Below, one piece after another: positions 48,610-56,695 of a stretch of 58,377 bases of DNA. The notes below the pieces were generated by a model. That model was not told where the DNA came from. It was given only the letters and a program-made list of their open reading frames with translations, and did not search any database. Positions within the stretch are counted from its first letter, which is position 1, and each line of letters opens with the position of its first letter. A program made the position numbers and the translations under genes. The DNA lies in the IMG/VR virus record IMGVR_UViG_3300043172_000336, positions 1 to 58,377 of that record; one strand, 5' to 3'. This DNA comes from a virus.

Positions 48610-49181
48610 TAGAATGTGTATCCAAACTTTTCAATTTCCCAGGCACCGTTCACCGCGATCAACTCCTTGTCCTCGGGTTCAACGACCAACTCCCTGACGG
48701 TGTGGTTCTTGAACTCGGACCGCTTCCTATGTCGGAGAGCTATTGGTTTGATGCCGAGGGCCAGTGCAATATCATCGTGCGAGCCACGCAGGTCCTCAAA
48801 CCTAAAGACGTGATCAACTATCTTCCGACCGTCCTCGTCACACAGCATGTTCACTGGGCACTGCTTGGTTACCCACTCGTATCCTTTCTTCGACATGTAC
48901 GGTGTGTACAACCAGGTGTGGAAGTCTTCCCGCTGCCAGTCGAGGTCCGTCTGCATCTTCTCGTGCCTGCTCTCCCGAAAGTAATAGTACAGCGAGATCA
49001 TCCTCTCCCATGGGTTACGGACGAAGCTGAAACTCCACGCATCATTCCACTTGTAGTTCAGCCGCTTACGTACCTGCAATGCGGTGTCGTGACTGAAGTA
49101 ATAGATGTGGTCCCGGTACATCATCTTCACGGTGTTGCCGTTCGTACGAGGGACGTGGATAAAGACTGCGTTGCGTATCAT
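48609..49181 (-). CDS. Sulfotransferase family protein
   Basis: The 190 residues show the two cofactor motifs of Sulfotransfer_2-type enzymes. F-I-H-V-P-R-T-N-G-N-T-V at about 7-18 is the 5'-phosphosulfate loop, normally H-I-P-K-T-G-G. F-S-F-V-R-N-P-W-E-R-M-I-S-L-Y-Y-Y-F at about 51-68 is the 3'-phosphate motif. F-R-F-E-D-L appears near 127. Such enzymes transfer sulfate from PAPS to sugar or protein hydroxyls. The usual lysine of the P-loop is arginine here. It sits in the replication operon, not in the glycan cassette, yet chemically complements it. Confidence 0.75.
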   Translation of the reverse strand: MIRNAVFIHVPRTNGNTVKMMYRDHIYYFSHDTALQVRKRLNYKWNDAWSFSFVRNPWERMISLYYYFRESRHEKMQTDLDWQREDFHTWLYTPYMSKKGYEWVTKQCPVNMLCDEDGRKIVDHVFRFEDLRGSHDDIALALGIKPIALRHRKRSEFKNHTVRELVVEPEDKELIAVNGAWEIEKFGYTF

Positions 49182-51982
49182 TTAACTACCTCATCTAATG
49201 GTTTCGAGTGTGTGAGTGGAACCTCCAACAGGTACTGAGCGATTGGAATCTCATACTTCGTTCCGATGCCCAGCTTCGCACGCTTCTCCGTGGCACCCAT
49301 CTTAGTTTTCAATGTCTGTACGATCCTGCCCGAGGGTAAGCCCCGTGCCTCCAGCCATCGAACGAAGTCCGACCGGGAGAAGCGGACCAGGTCATCGTCC
49401 CGTGACTGGTGACAGATGATCTTCTCGCTGCGCGGTGTGATAAGTATCTCGGGATGGTATCCACGAGTGTTCGCTCTGGGTAACGGGAAGACATCAACGA
49501 GTAACACCTTGTCTTGGTGTTGCTGTATGTAAGAGCTGACGATCTCCTCCGGCTCGAACGCGGCGAGGCTACGGTTGCCACGGCCACGCAGGTGGTTCAG
49601 GTTGCCGCCGAGGAATCGGATCAGCGTCTTGGTATTTATCTTAGCGATTTCTAAGTCGTGTGCTATCTCAGCACCTACTACTATCGCAGCCATCATAGAG
49701 AACCAGAACCGTTCGGCTGGGTCTTCCTTCAGTGCGACCCCCAGCTTGGTACGTATGTGTTGGACTCGTGCCTCGACCTCCGGTGCATGACGCGCCAGGT
49801 ACTGGGCGTACACCCTGCCTGCGTGCCCGTAGTTCTGATTCAGCTGACCGAAAAGCACAGCCAGCTCGGACACGTTGACCTTGTCAGTGGATGGTTGGAC
49901 AGTCACCTCGAACGTGCGAGCAACGCCAGCGTCCGACCCTGTACTGTGACGAGCCATCGACTCGAAGATAGAATCGTTCGACGCCACGATCAGCATCGTC
50001 TCCCATGTATGGATCTCCTGCATGGCAGCCTGCTGGGTGAGCCGTGTCTTCTCCTTGCCCTGTGCAATCTGGAACACGAGGCGTACAAATTCTTCGACGG
50101 CTTCCTTACCACGCAGCTCATCCCAATAGGCGGGCAGGTTATTCAGGTAGCCCAGCTTGCGGGCGACACTCTTAGGTGTGTCATCAATCGCGTTCACTCC
50201 ATGAGTAGGTGAACCCCAGACAGCTTGGCTCATCTTAAGGGCCGAGGTCTTACCGACACCACTCTCTGCGCTGACTATTGATAGGGTGCCACCTGATATG
50301 CCAGTGAACCTGAGTATGGGTGCGGCGAATGCGCTCGCCAGGATAGCAGTGAACGCCGGGTTGTCCTGTGTCGTTATGAACTCGGCGACCTCTTGCCATT
50401 TCTTATAGGTGCCGACCGGCTCGTAGTACTTACCGATCGCAGTAAATTCTTTCGCGGTGCGTACGTCATCACGCACCCGACCATCAGCATAGAAGGTGGT
50501 GCGACCGCACGAGAACCCGACGATCGCATCGTCCTTTGTGACCCAGCCTAGCTGCTCCGTTACCTCGGCGACATGCTTGGCGTCCTGTAAATTCTTCAAC
50601 CAAATAGCCATAAGTTCCTTGAAAGCTATCGCTTCCTTACCTCTGAATGCAACCCCGTACAGGGCCATGTGTTCGATGAGTTTGTGCTGGTTGCCGAGAC
50701 ACTCTCCCGGTATGACCAGGTCCAGTACGATACCAACAACGTCGAGCCGGTGTTCCACCATGCCTGTCAGTAACGAGCGTGCTGTTCTGAAGTTGGCAAA
50801 CTCGTAGCTGATCATCTTGACCCACGCCTTACCAGTCTCCTCGTCAGTCATCAGCCGTTCCGTCTTGCCTTCGTGCCCGCGCCACCCCCATGGTAGGCCG
50901 CCAACTTCCTTCGTCTCTGCGGTGCCTACTTGTACAGGTGTCTTGATAAATCCAAACCTGGGGCACCGCTTGCACATCTCCGGGTAGTACCCTTCGAACG
51001 TGCTACATAGGGTGGGTCCAGCCGTGTTCTCCTTCCTTTGCTCCCACTTCTCGTTAGTGGCCGACGCATCGTAGCCGGGATGACCATCAGACACGGCGTG
51101 GACCCATAGCTCTGCGTCTTCGCAATGCTTGAGCAGTTGTAGGATGAGGACCCATTCGGGTTCGCTGCACTCCTTCCCGTGGGTTTCCGCTATGTGTCTG
51201 GAAACCTCACAGTGTTTAATGATCTCTTGGAACGTGCCGGGTTCAACCTTGGCCCCGCCGCCTACCCCGGCAGTGAACTCATCGTAGACGTTACCCGACA
51301 GGACTGAGGAGACAGCCGACTTGACGTACGGTGAGAGCCTGGCTTCCAGGTCCTCCACGTTGAACAGTTGGTCGGAGCTGTATACAACCTGCACCTTGGC
51401 CGGGTACTTCCAGTTGACTGTACTAACAGGTCGTAGGACACGGCAGGCGTCAGCGGTGCAGGCAAGGTCAGCTATCAACCCGGCCTGCTTAGCGGCCTGC
51501 TTCAGGGCCTCAGCGAGCGGCTGCCAACGGGCCAGGGGGATAGGCAGCTCGAAGGGCCAGTAGGCATGGATGCCTCCCCCTGAGTGGACGAGGATTGCTG
51601 GCGGTGGCATCCCCACCTCAGCACAGAAGGTTCGGAGCGCCTCGATCACCTCGCGGGCGTCGGCATACCCTGACTTGAAATCTATGTCGAACCAAAGGGC
51701 CTTGAGTGAGTCAACATTGTCACGCACTCGCATGACCTTCTTGAGCTTGCCCTTCTTCTCGATGGTGTGGAACCCACGCTTGTAAGAGGCGAGGGCGAAG
51801 TAGGTATCCTGTTTGGTCAGCGCGAAGTCCACGACGGCCTGAGCTAGGTCGTGGTGTGTTCTCCTGACACGGTGTTCAAATGTAGAGTACGTCCGTCCCT
51901 CGGCTGAGGTCCGATCGATCTTGCGGGCAGTAACGAGATGTCCGGGTGGAACTACTGCCTCAAGAAAATCTATGAGGTTCAT
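49178..51982 (-). CDS. Primase-helicase (AEP-type primase domain plus SF3/DUF927-like ATPase)
   Basis: The protein has 934 residues from ATG 51982; a GTG at 52000 adds six. The N-terminal primase part has L-W-F-D-I-D (Asp99, Asp101), L-V-H-S-G-G-G-I-H-A-Y-W and R-V-L-R-P-V-S-T-V-N-W-K. This is the archaeo-eukaryotic primase order D-x-D, S-x-H, then a basic strand. A cysteine cluster (S-T-F-E-G-Y-Y-P-E-M-C-K-R-C) links to an ATPase with S-A-E-S-G-V-G-K-T-S (Lys578) and a later I-V-A-S-N-D-S-I sensor. It likely unwinds DNA and lays primers for the polymerase encoded at 56692. No clear Shine-Dalgarno is visible. Confidence 0.85.
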   Translation of the reverse strand: MNLIDFLEAVVPPGHLVTARKIDRTSAEGRTYSTFEHRVRRTHHDLAQAVVDFALTKQDTYFALASYKRGFHTIEKKGKLKKVMRVRDNVDSLKALWFDIDFKSGYADAREVIEALRTFCAEVGMPPPAILVHSGGGIHAYWPFELPIPLARWQPLAEALKQAAKQAGLIADLACTADACRVLRPVSTVNWKYPAKVQVVYSSDQLFNVEDLEARLSPYVKSAVSSVLSGNVYDEFTAGVGGGAKVEPGTFQEIIKHCEVSRHIAETHGKECSEPEWVLILQLLKHCEDAELWVHAVSDGHPGYDASATNEKWEQRKENTAGPTLCSTFEGYYPEMCKRCPRFGFIKTPVQVGTAETKEVGGLPWGWRGHEGKTERLMTDEETGKAWVKMISYEFANFRTARSLLTGMVEHRLDVVGIVLDLVIPGECLGNQHKLIEHMALYGVAFRGKEAIAFKELMAIWLKNLQDAKHVAEVTEQLGWVTKDDAIVGFSCGRTTFYADGRVRDDVRTAKEFTAIGKYYEPVGTYKKWQEVAEFITTQDNPAFTAILASAFAAPILRFTGISGGTLSIVSAESGVGKTSALKMSQAVWGSPTHGVNAIDDTPKSVARKLGYLNNLPAYWDELRGKEAVEEFVRLVFQIAQGKEKTRLTQQAAMQEIHTWETMLIVASNDSIFESMARHSTGSDAGVARTFEVTVQPSTDKVNVSELAVLFGQLNQNYGHAGRVYAQYLARHAPEVEARVQHIRTKLGVALKEDPAERFWFSMMAAIVVGAEIAHDLEIAKINTKTLIRFLGGNLNHLRGRGNRSLAAFEPEEIVSSYIQQHQDKVLLVDVFPLPRANTRGYHPEILITPRSEKIICHQSRDDDLVRFSRSDFVRWLEARGLPSGRIVQTLKTKMGATEKRAKLGIGTKYEIPIAQYLLEVPLTHSKPLDEVVK

Positions 51983-52036
51983 AAAACTGGAGGGGTCCAC
52001 ATCGCACAGGAGGTGGACAATGTGAACCCCTATACA

Positions 52037-53152
52037 CTACCCGTCGAGTAACCCGGCGAGCATTTTATCGAAGGATTCTTCTTCTCCTTCGCCAGTGGCG
52101 ACACCCTCCTCGGGTACGGTAGCTGCCAGTGCGACCTCCGCAGCAGCAGCAGGTTCTTCAGCGGGCTTGGCCTTGGCCTTCGTCTTCTTCTTTTTCTTTG
52201 CCGCTGGTTTCTTCACGACTGCGACCGGCTCAGGTGCTGCGATCTCATCAGGCTCGGTCGGAGTAGCAGCTGGTGCTATCTCCTCGTCGCCTGCATTGAG
52301 TTCTTCTTCTTGAGCAGGTTGCATTGTAGATACAGCGGGAGTCGGACCAGCTTCAGTCGTTGTCGGTGCCCCGTCAACTCCTACCTCGCTGTCTCCAGTC
52401 GTTCCCGCTGCACTGTACTCGGTGGCCTCAGCCAGGATGCGTTTCACTTCTTCCGAATCACGTAAGGCAACAACAACTGCTGCCTGATCGTCGTTCAGAA
52501 ATTGAATGCCTTTGAACGAGAGCTTGGGGTACGCCACGCTAGTGTCGAACCCGACTCGGGTGATCAATGCATACGGAGGAACGCCCTTCGGCTTCAGCAT
52601 CTTTTCGATGTAATCTTTCAGAGGATTGAGTGACGCTGGCGGGACACGCAGCAGCAGAGGTTCGACCTCTTGCTTCGGGTCCAGCGCAGCGGCTTCAATC
52701 TGGTCACGCATAGCGACAGCCATGCGTCGTACGTCTGCACAAGCTCGGGTCTTCGCACCTCCCGGTGTGATCTTCGAACCCCATACATTGTTCGGACATA
52801 TCTCACAGGTTTTGGAGACAGGTTTCTCTACCCCTGCGTCGGGCCTGATCCCGTCCGCCGACCAGCAATCAGGCGGGCTGGTATCGCCCTCGGAATACTG
52901 TCCCTTGTAAAAGATTTTTGCGAGCCTCGGGTTCGACTTGATCAGCACAACTTGCACTGACTGAACCGCTTCGCCTTCGTCATCCAGGTAGACTTCTTCT
53001 TCAGTCTTGTGCTTGACTCGCCAGACTTTGCCTCGGTAAGAGATGACGGGGAACCCGCTTGTTACTCCTTCCGAGAACTCGTTGTAAGATTCTGCCTGCT
53101 GCTGAAATATAGCAGGTAGAGATGGATTCACTGTCGCCAATTCCTTGGACAT
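52037..53152 (-). CDS. Putative single-stranded-DNA-binding protein with zinc-type cysteines and acidic tail
   Basis: Of 371 residues, the N-terminal 230 form the likely core, with cysteines in P-P-D-C-W, S-K-T-C-E-I-C-P-N-N-V-W-G-S and R-A-C-A-D-V-R-R. The core is followed by a long Ala/Pro/Glu linker with one basic patch (K-K-P-A-A-K-K-K-K-K-T-K). The C-terminus E-S-F-D-K-M-L-A-G-L-L-D-G is acidic-hydrophobic, like tips of SSB proteins that recruit partners. The neighbours are primase-helicase and helicase. Function is inferred from this architecture and context. Confidence 0.55.
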   Translation of the reverse strand: MSKELATVNPSLPAIFQQQAESYNEFSEGVTSGFPVISYRGKVWRVKHKTEEEVYLDDEGEAVQSVQVVLIKSNPRLAKIFYKGQYSEGDTSPPDCWSADGIRPDAGVEKPVSKTCEICPNNVWGSKITPGGAKTRACADVRRMAVAMRDQIEAAALDPKQEVEPLLLRVPPASLNPLKDYIEKMLKPKGVPPYALITRVGFDTSVAYPKLSFKGIQFLNDDQAAVVVALRDSEEVKRILAEATEYSAAGTTGDSEVGVDGAPTTTEAGPTPAVSTMQPAQEEELNAGDEEIAPAATPTEPDEIAAPEPVAVVKKPAAKKKKKTKAKAKPAEEPAAAAEVALAATVPEEGVATGEGEEESFDKMLAGLLDG

Positions 53153-53154
53153 GA

Positions 53155-53520
53155 TTACCTCCTGACTCCGATTTGATTTAACGTGCTTACTTTAACGCCG
53201 GGGACTTCGTCGCCAAAATCCTCGACATACTTTTTGTTCGCCTTGACATCGAGCGCATCCCACTTACCGTTTGAGATGACCCAATCAAGAAACGCATCAC
53301 GGTCTTTCACCGAGGCGTTGAAGCGTTTGATAATGTACGCGGTGCCTTCTTCGGTTGGAATGTTCTTGGTGTCGGTGTTGTTCAGATGATTAAGCATCTG
53401 AGCTTCGAGCTTGTCCATGCCTTCAGTGACACGGGCCATACTCTTTTTGAATTCGTCTTGCGCTTTCTTTTTGTGGTCACGCAAGCGTAAATAGTTTGAG
53501 ACCATTTGCCCCGGTGTCAT
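53155..53520 (-). CDS. Replication-module hypothetical protein, 121 residues
   Basis: The sequence starts M-T-P-G-Q-M-V-S-N-Y-L-R-L-R-D-H-K-K-K, a helical region continuing to about 50. A compact C-terminal part follows (D-A-F-L-D-W-V-I-S-N-G-K-W-D-A-L-D; V-K-V-S-T-L-N-Q-I-G-V-R-R). An in-frame GTG at 53529 would add three residues; neither start has a strong Shine-Dalgarno. It lies three bases before the putative single-strand-binding gene. Similar small partners occur there in other phages, without a known function. Confidence 0.6.
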   Translation of the reverse strand: MTPGQMVSNYLRLRDHKKKAQDEFKKSMARVTEGMDKLEAQMLNHLNNTDTKNIPTEEGTAYIIKRFNASVKDRDAFLDWVISNGKWDALDVKANKKYVEDFGDEVPGVKVSTLNQIGVRR

Positions 53521-53604
53521 TTCGTTCACGAGGTCAGATCCCGAAAATTCGAATGGGCGGGGGGTGTGCTTTTCAATGATGTGTGTTTCATGTGTCGTCT
53601 CCTG

Positions 53605-55137
53605 TTATTCCTCAAACATTTCCAGCAAGGCCCCTTGTAGGGATTTTCTTTCCTGCAAACGCCGATAAAGTTTAGTCTCAATGGGCGAGCCAGTCAAATG
53701 AATTATAAGCTGTTTTCTGATCTGCCCCGGCCTGCTTATCCGGGCATTTGCCTGCTCGTATGTTTCAAGTGACGTTGTTGGCGTGAACCAGCATATGACG
53801 TTTGCCTCGGTCAGGGTCAGCCCATGAGCCATGCATTTCGGGTGGGCGACGATGACACGGGGCGACACAGCTGTTTGGAAGTCTCCGAAGATCGTATCTC
53901 GAACCCCCTTGCTTGTACCGCCTGTTACCAACACCGTGTCGTACTTCTTGTTCGCCAGGATAGACTGAACCGCCGTCGCCGTATGCGTGAACTCGGCGAA
54001 TACAATTACCTTGCCAGCAGCCTCATCAAGCACCTCTGTAAGCTGCTCGATCCTCGGCCTGTTATCTAGCGATACAACATTCTTTTCCTTCGTGTATACC
54101 CAACCGCTGGCGATTTGCAGCAGCTTCGAAAACAGAACGCCCTCATTGGCAGCGGTGACCTCACCCTTATCAAACATGATGGCTAATATTCGTAACAGCC
54201 TCTTATAGACCTCGCTCTGCGTTTTCGTCATCTCACATTCACGGGTCTGGTAGCTAATCGGGGGCAGCTCTATGCAGTCGTCTCTCTTATAACGGACGGC
54301 GGGCTGCATGGCCGCGTACACAGTCTCGTTCGCATCCGATAGCGGTATCCACTTAAAAGTAGACACTTGACGCATGGTTTTGCGCTTAAAGGCTTTAATA
54401 TAAGTCGTTACGCGGGCCGGTGTCAGGAGCTTTACTTGCGCCCAGGCGTCCACTGGCTCGTTCGGAGTTGGTGCCCCTGTCATGCCCCATGCGTAAGGTC
54501 GGTCGTGTAACACCTCGAACAGATGCCCCCACCGATTGGCGGTCTTGTTACGGAACACCGCCAGCTCATCAACAATGACGCAATCGATCTCTTCTTTGTC
54601 GATCAGCTCCTGCTTGATCACCTTAACCCCGTCATGGTTTATGACATAGATGTGGTGTTTCTCAGCGAGAACCTTCGCACGCCTCTCGCGGGTGCCGTAT
54701 AGGACGCCGACCGAGAGGTGATTAAAGTATTGGAAGATTTCGCGGTCCCACACCTGTGACAGAGTTGACAAGGGAGCGACGACCAGCACCGCCCGTATAT
54801 CGCCTTGCATCATCATCCAGTTGACTGCGTGTAGCGCGGCTCGGGTTTTGCCAGTGCCCATTTCAGACAACACGTATGCACGACGCTGCATGGTAAGCAA
54901 CGCTGCGGTGATCTTCTGAGTCCTGAACGGTGTGTCACCATTCCAGTCGTATAACGAAGTGATGGGGGCTGGGACGAGGAAGCCTGCGTTCCGGGCTAAG
55001 CGTACAGCGTCCTGCTTGTGGGGCAGCACGACACAACCGCCCGACTTACGTGCATCGGGAACCAGGTTCAGCAGCGCCTTGTCGAACGGCACTGAGAACT
55101 CCTGCGTCTCCTTTAAGATAACAGCCCGAGTAGCCAT
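53605..55137 (-). CDS. SNF2-type superfamily 2 helicase
   Basis: The 510 residues contain R-T-Q-K-I-T-A-A-L-L and S-E-M-G-T-G-K-T-R-A (Walker A, Lys97). L-V-V-A-P-L-S-T-L-S-Q-V-W is motif Ia and C-V-I-V-D-E-L-A-V-F (Asp190, Glu191) motif II. G-M-T-G-A-P-T-P-N is motif III, followed by V-I-V-F-A-E-F. The closing Q-A-N-A-R-I-S-R-P-G-Q is motif VI with its arginine finger. SNF2-like phage helicases remodel DNA-protein complexes or unwind forks. The start overlaps the VRR-NUC gene by 25 bases, a common gene pair in phages. Confidence 0.88.
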   Translation of the reverse strand: MATRAVILKETQEFSVPFDKALLNLVPDARKSGGCVVLPHKQDAVRLARNAGFLVPAPITSLYDWNGDTPFRTQKITAALLTMQRRAYVLSEMGTGKTRAALHAVNWMMMQGDIRAVLVVAPLSTLSQVWDREIFQYFNHLSVGVLYGTRERRAKVLAEKHHIYVINHDGVKVIKQELIDKEEIDCVIVDELAVFRNKTANRWGHLFEVLHDRPYAWGMTGAPTPNEPVDAWAQVKLLTPARVTTYIKAFKRKTMRQVSTFKWIPLSDANETVYAAMQPAVRYKRDDCIELPPISYQTRECEMTKTQSEVYKRLLRILAIMFDKGEVTAANEGVLFSKLLQIASGWVYTKEKNVVSLDNRPRIEQLTEVLDEAAGKVIVFAEFTHTATAVQSILANKKYDTVLVTGGTSKGVRDTIFGDFQTAVSPRVIVAHPKCMAHGLTLTEANVICWFTPTTSLETYEQANARISRPGQIRKQLIIHLTGSPIETKLYRRLQERKSLQGALLEMFEE

Positions 55138-55442
55138 GTCTCTAATTCAATCTGCCCCGAGTAATTCATGTTCCCTCTGTCTAGCGTGTCATCGAATTCG
55201 TATTCGCCGATCACAAACACCTTCATCCCTGCGTCTTCCATCGTCCTGATGGTAATCTTCTGCCGTGCCGTGAGCTTCTTACCCGGCGCTTTGCACTCAA
55301 TCGCAAATGCACGGCCTTTGAACGCCCCGTGAAAGTCTAAGCCGGGCGCACCGAAGCCTTGTTGCACGGGCATGAAATAATATGCCGCGTGCTGCTTCAG
55401 CATCTTCTTAACTTTTTCTTTCACTTTACCTTCAGGTGTCAT
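55113..55442 (-). CDS. VRR-NUC domain nuclease
   Basis: The 109 residues are a single minimal PD-(D/E)XK-type domain. G-F-G-A-P-G-L-D-F-H-G carries Asp36, and F-A-I-E-C-K-A-P-G carries Glu49 and Lys51. A basic helix K-K-L-T-A-R-Q-K-I-T and F-V-I-G-E-Y-E-F follow. Stand-alone VRR-NUC proteins are predicted Holliday-junction or flap nucleases. It overlaps the helicase gene, implying joint action in recombination or repair of replication intermediates. Confidence 0.85.
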   Translation of the reverse strand: MTPEGKVKEKVKKMLKQHAAYYFMPVQQGFGAPGLDFHGAFKGRAFAIECKAPGKKLTARQKITIRTMEDAGMKVFVIGEYEFDDTLDRGNMNYSGQIELETWLLGLLS

Positions 55443-55809
55443 GGATCACCTTCATCCAAATAGGTGGCGGGACTTCGGCTGCCTCCATTGCCTCCACCGC
55501 CACTTTAATTGCATCCATATTAAGGTGAGCCGCCTCGTCTACGATCACCGCATCGAAACTCATGCCCCGGATATCTGGCTCGCCAGGAATGTCATAGACG
55601 AGGCTGCAATGCGCGATGAATACGTCATGGTCATCGCCGTGAATAACTTCCATCCCATTCTTAAAGGTCACAGCTGTCATCTTCTGTTCTATAGTGTCGT
55701 AGTTGACCGCCGCCACTTGTAATATAACGCAGCGTGGCAGACCGAACAGCGACGGATCGTCGTCTTCGTTAATATCTTTTACGAGACCTATGATTTGTTG
55801 TGTGGGCAT
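55432..55809 (-). CDS. Orphan D-E-A-A protein lacking a P-loop
   Basis: The 125 residues start M-P-T-Q-Q-I-I-G-L-V-K-D-I; ATG 55809 is preferred for GGTGAA upstream, and 55833 is a longer alternative. The middle has M-T-A-V-T-F-K-N-G-M-E-V and H-D-V-F-I-A-H-C-S-L-V-Y. Then S-F-D-A-V-I-V-D-E-A-A-H-L follows, a near-perfect Walker B of superfamily 2 ATPases. No Walker A is present here or in frame upstream. It could be a helicase relic or a protein that reuses this half. It overlaps genes on both sides. Confidence 0.5.
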   Translation of the reverse strand: MPTQQIIGLVKDINEDDDPSLFGLPRCVILQVAAVNYDTIEQKMTAVTFKNGMEVIHGDDHDVFIAHCSLVYDIPGEPDIRGMSFDAVIVDEAAHLNMDAIKVAVEAMEAAEVPPPIWMKVIHDT

Positions 55810-56441
55810 TGTTTCACCGGGCACCATCTGCATAGTGGGTTTTCGATTGCTGGGAAGTCTGTTGTCTTGATCGCTTTTTCAATTTCATCAGCGCGTGGAA
55901 TCATATCGGCCCACACGTCGGTCATATGTTTCATTTCCATCGAGACGGGCGGCGAGATTTCCTTGTGCTTGGTCCACACGTATGTGAGCCTGAATCGCTC
56001 CAGCTCCGGCATCACCCGTGCCAAAACTGCGGCTGATAGCTTGATTTGCCCGAAGTCTGGGCGTACCTTACCAGTCTTCCAATCAATGATGATCGCAAGA
56101 CCACCTTTGATGATGAGTAGATCGATGATTGCACGGACGTAGGTATTTTTGTCGAACCAGTCACACGGTTCAAAATTCCTGTTCAACGCCAACTGCAATT
56201 CACCGTGCTTCTCGCCCTGCGTGTCCACGAAAGGTTTCACCAGCCCTTCTAAGTGACGCAGAGGCAGGGGAAGAAGCACCTTATTGATGACTCGTTTGTG
56301 TAGCGCGACGTGGGTATCTTTGCCTTCACCAGAGAAGGCACTATCCGCGTCCTTTACATCTTTGATGACCTTGAGGTGGTAGTACTTTTTAGGGCACAGC
56401 TCGTACATCGTGATCGCCGACCATGACCATGCGAATGCCAT
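55788..56441 (-). CDS. Cas4/RecB-like PD-(D/E)XK exonuclease with a likely iron-sulfur cluster
   Basis: The 217 residues open with S-W-S-A-I-T-M-Y-E-L-C-P-K-K-Y-Y, typical of RecB-family nucleases. The catalytic core is R-A-I-I-D-L-L-I (Asp107) and A-I-I-I-D-W-K-T-G-K (Asp120, Lys122), then Q-I-K-L-S-A-A-V. Cys16 together with Cys204, Cys207 and Cys212 near the C-terminus matches the four-cysteine cage that holds a 4Fe-4S cluster in Cas4 and AddB. No CRISPR genes are near, so a replication or recombination role is likely. GGGAG precedes the start. Confidence 0.8.
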   Translation of the reverse strand: MAFAWSWSAITMYELCPKKYYHLKVIKDVKDADSAFSGEGKDTHVALHKRVINKVLLPLPLRHLEGLVKPFVDTQGEKHGELQLALNRNFEPCDWFDKNTYVRAIIDLLIIKGGLAIIIDWKTGKVRPDFGQIKLSAAVLARVMPELERFRLTYVWTKHKEISPPVSMEMKHMTDVWADMIPRADEIEKAIKTTDFPAIENPLCRWCPVKQCPHNKS

Positions 56442-56443
56442 CG

Positions 56444-56695
56444 CTAGCTCCCTATATTCATGAAGCGAAACATTTCGTAGGCGACTGCTTCCGACCAGGT
56501 GTACAGGAGGTTTTCTGGGTCTGCGTTGGCGTTGCAGTACAACTGCTCAAAGCTGCTGGGTATTTCCCCCGCCATTTGCCAGCCGCGATCACGTAACCAA
56601 TCGTGTACGTCTTTCGGTTCCTGCACCAAGTGATCTTCTCTCGGTTTTACGTCCACGTCGAAGGTCATCCCCGACGGTTGCCCCATCCAACTCAT
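56444..56695 (-). CDS. Small hypothetical protein after the DNA polymerase gene
   Basis: The 83 residues start on ATGA overlapping the polymerase stop. The sequence is acidic with several tryptophans and a W-L-R-D-R-G-W-Q-M-A-G-E-I-P-S-S-F core. It ends Y-E-M-F-R-F-M-N-I-G-S. There are no catalytic motifs, membrane spans or basic patches. It lies between polymerase and Cas4-like nuclease in one operon. It might be a polymerase accessory factor, on position alone. Confidence 0.55.
   Translation of the reverse strand: MSWMGQPSGMTFDVDVKPREDHLVQEPKDVHDWLRDRGWQMAGEIPSSFEQLYCNANADPENLLYTWSEAVAYEMFRFMNIGS

Noticed and set aside
55788-56441. Part of a CRISPR-Cas operon
   Set aside because: There are no other cas genes or repeat arrays, and the neighbours are all replication genes.
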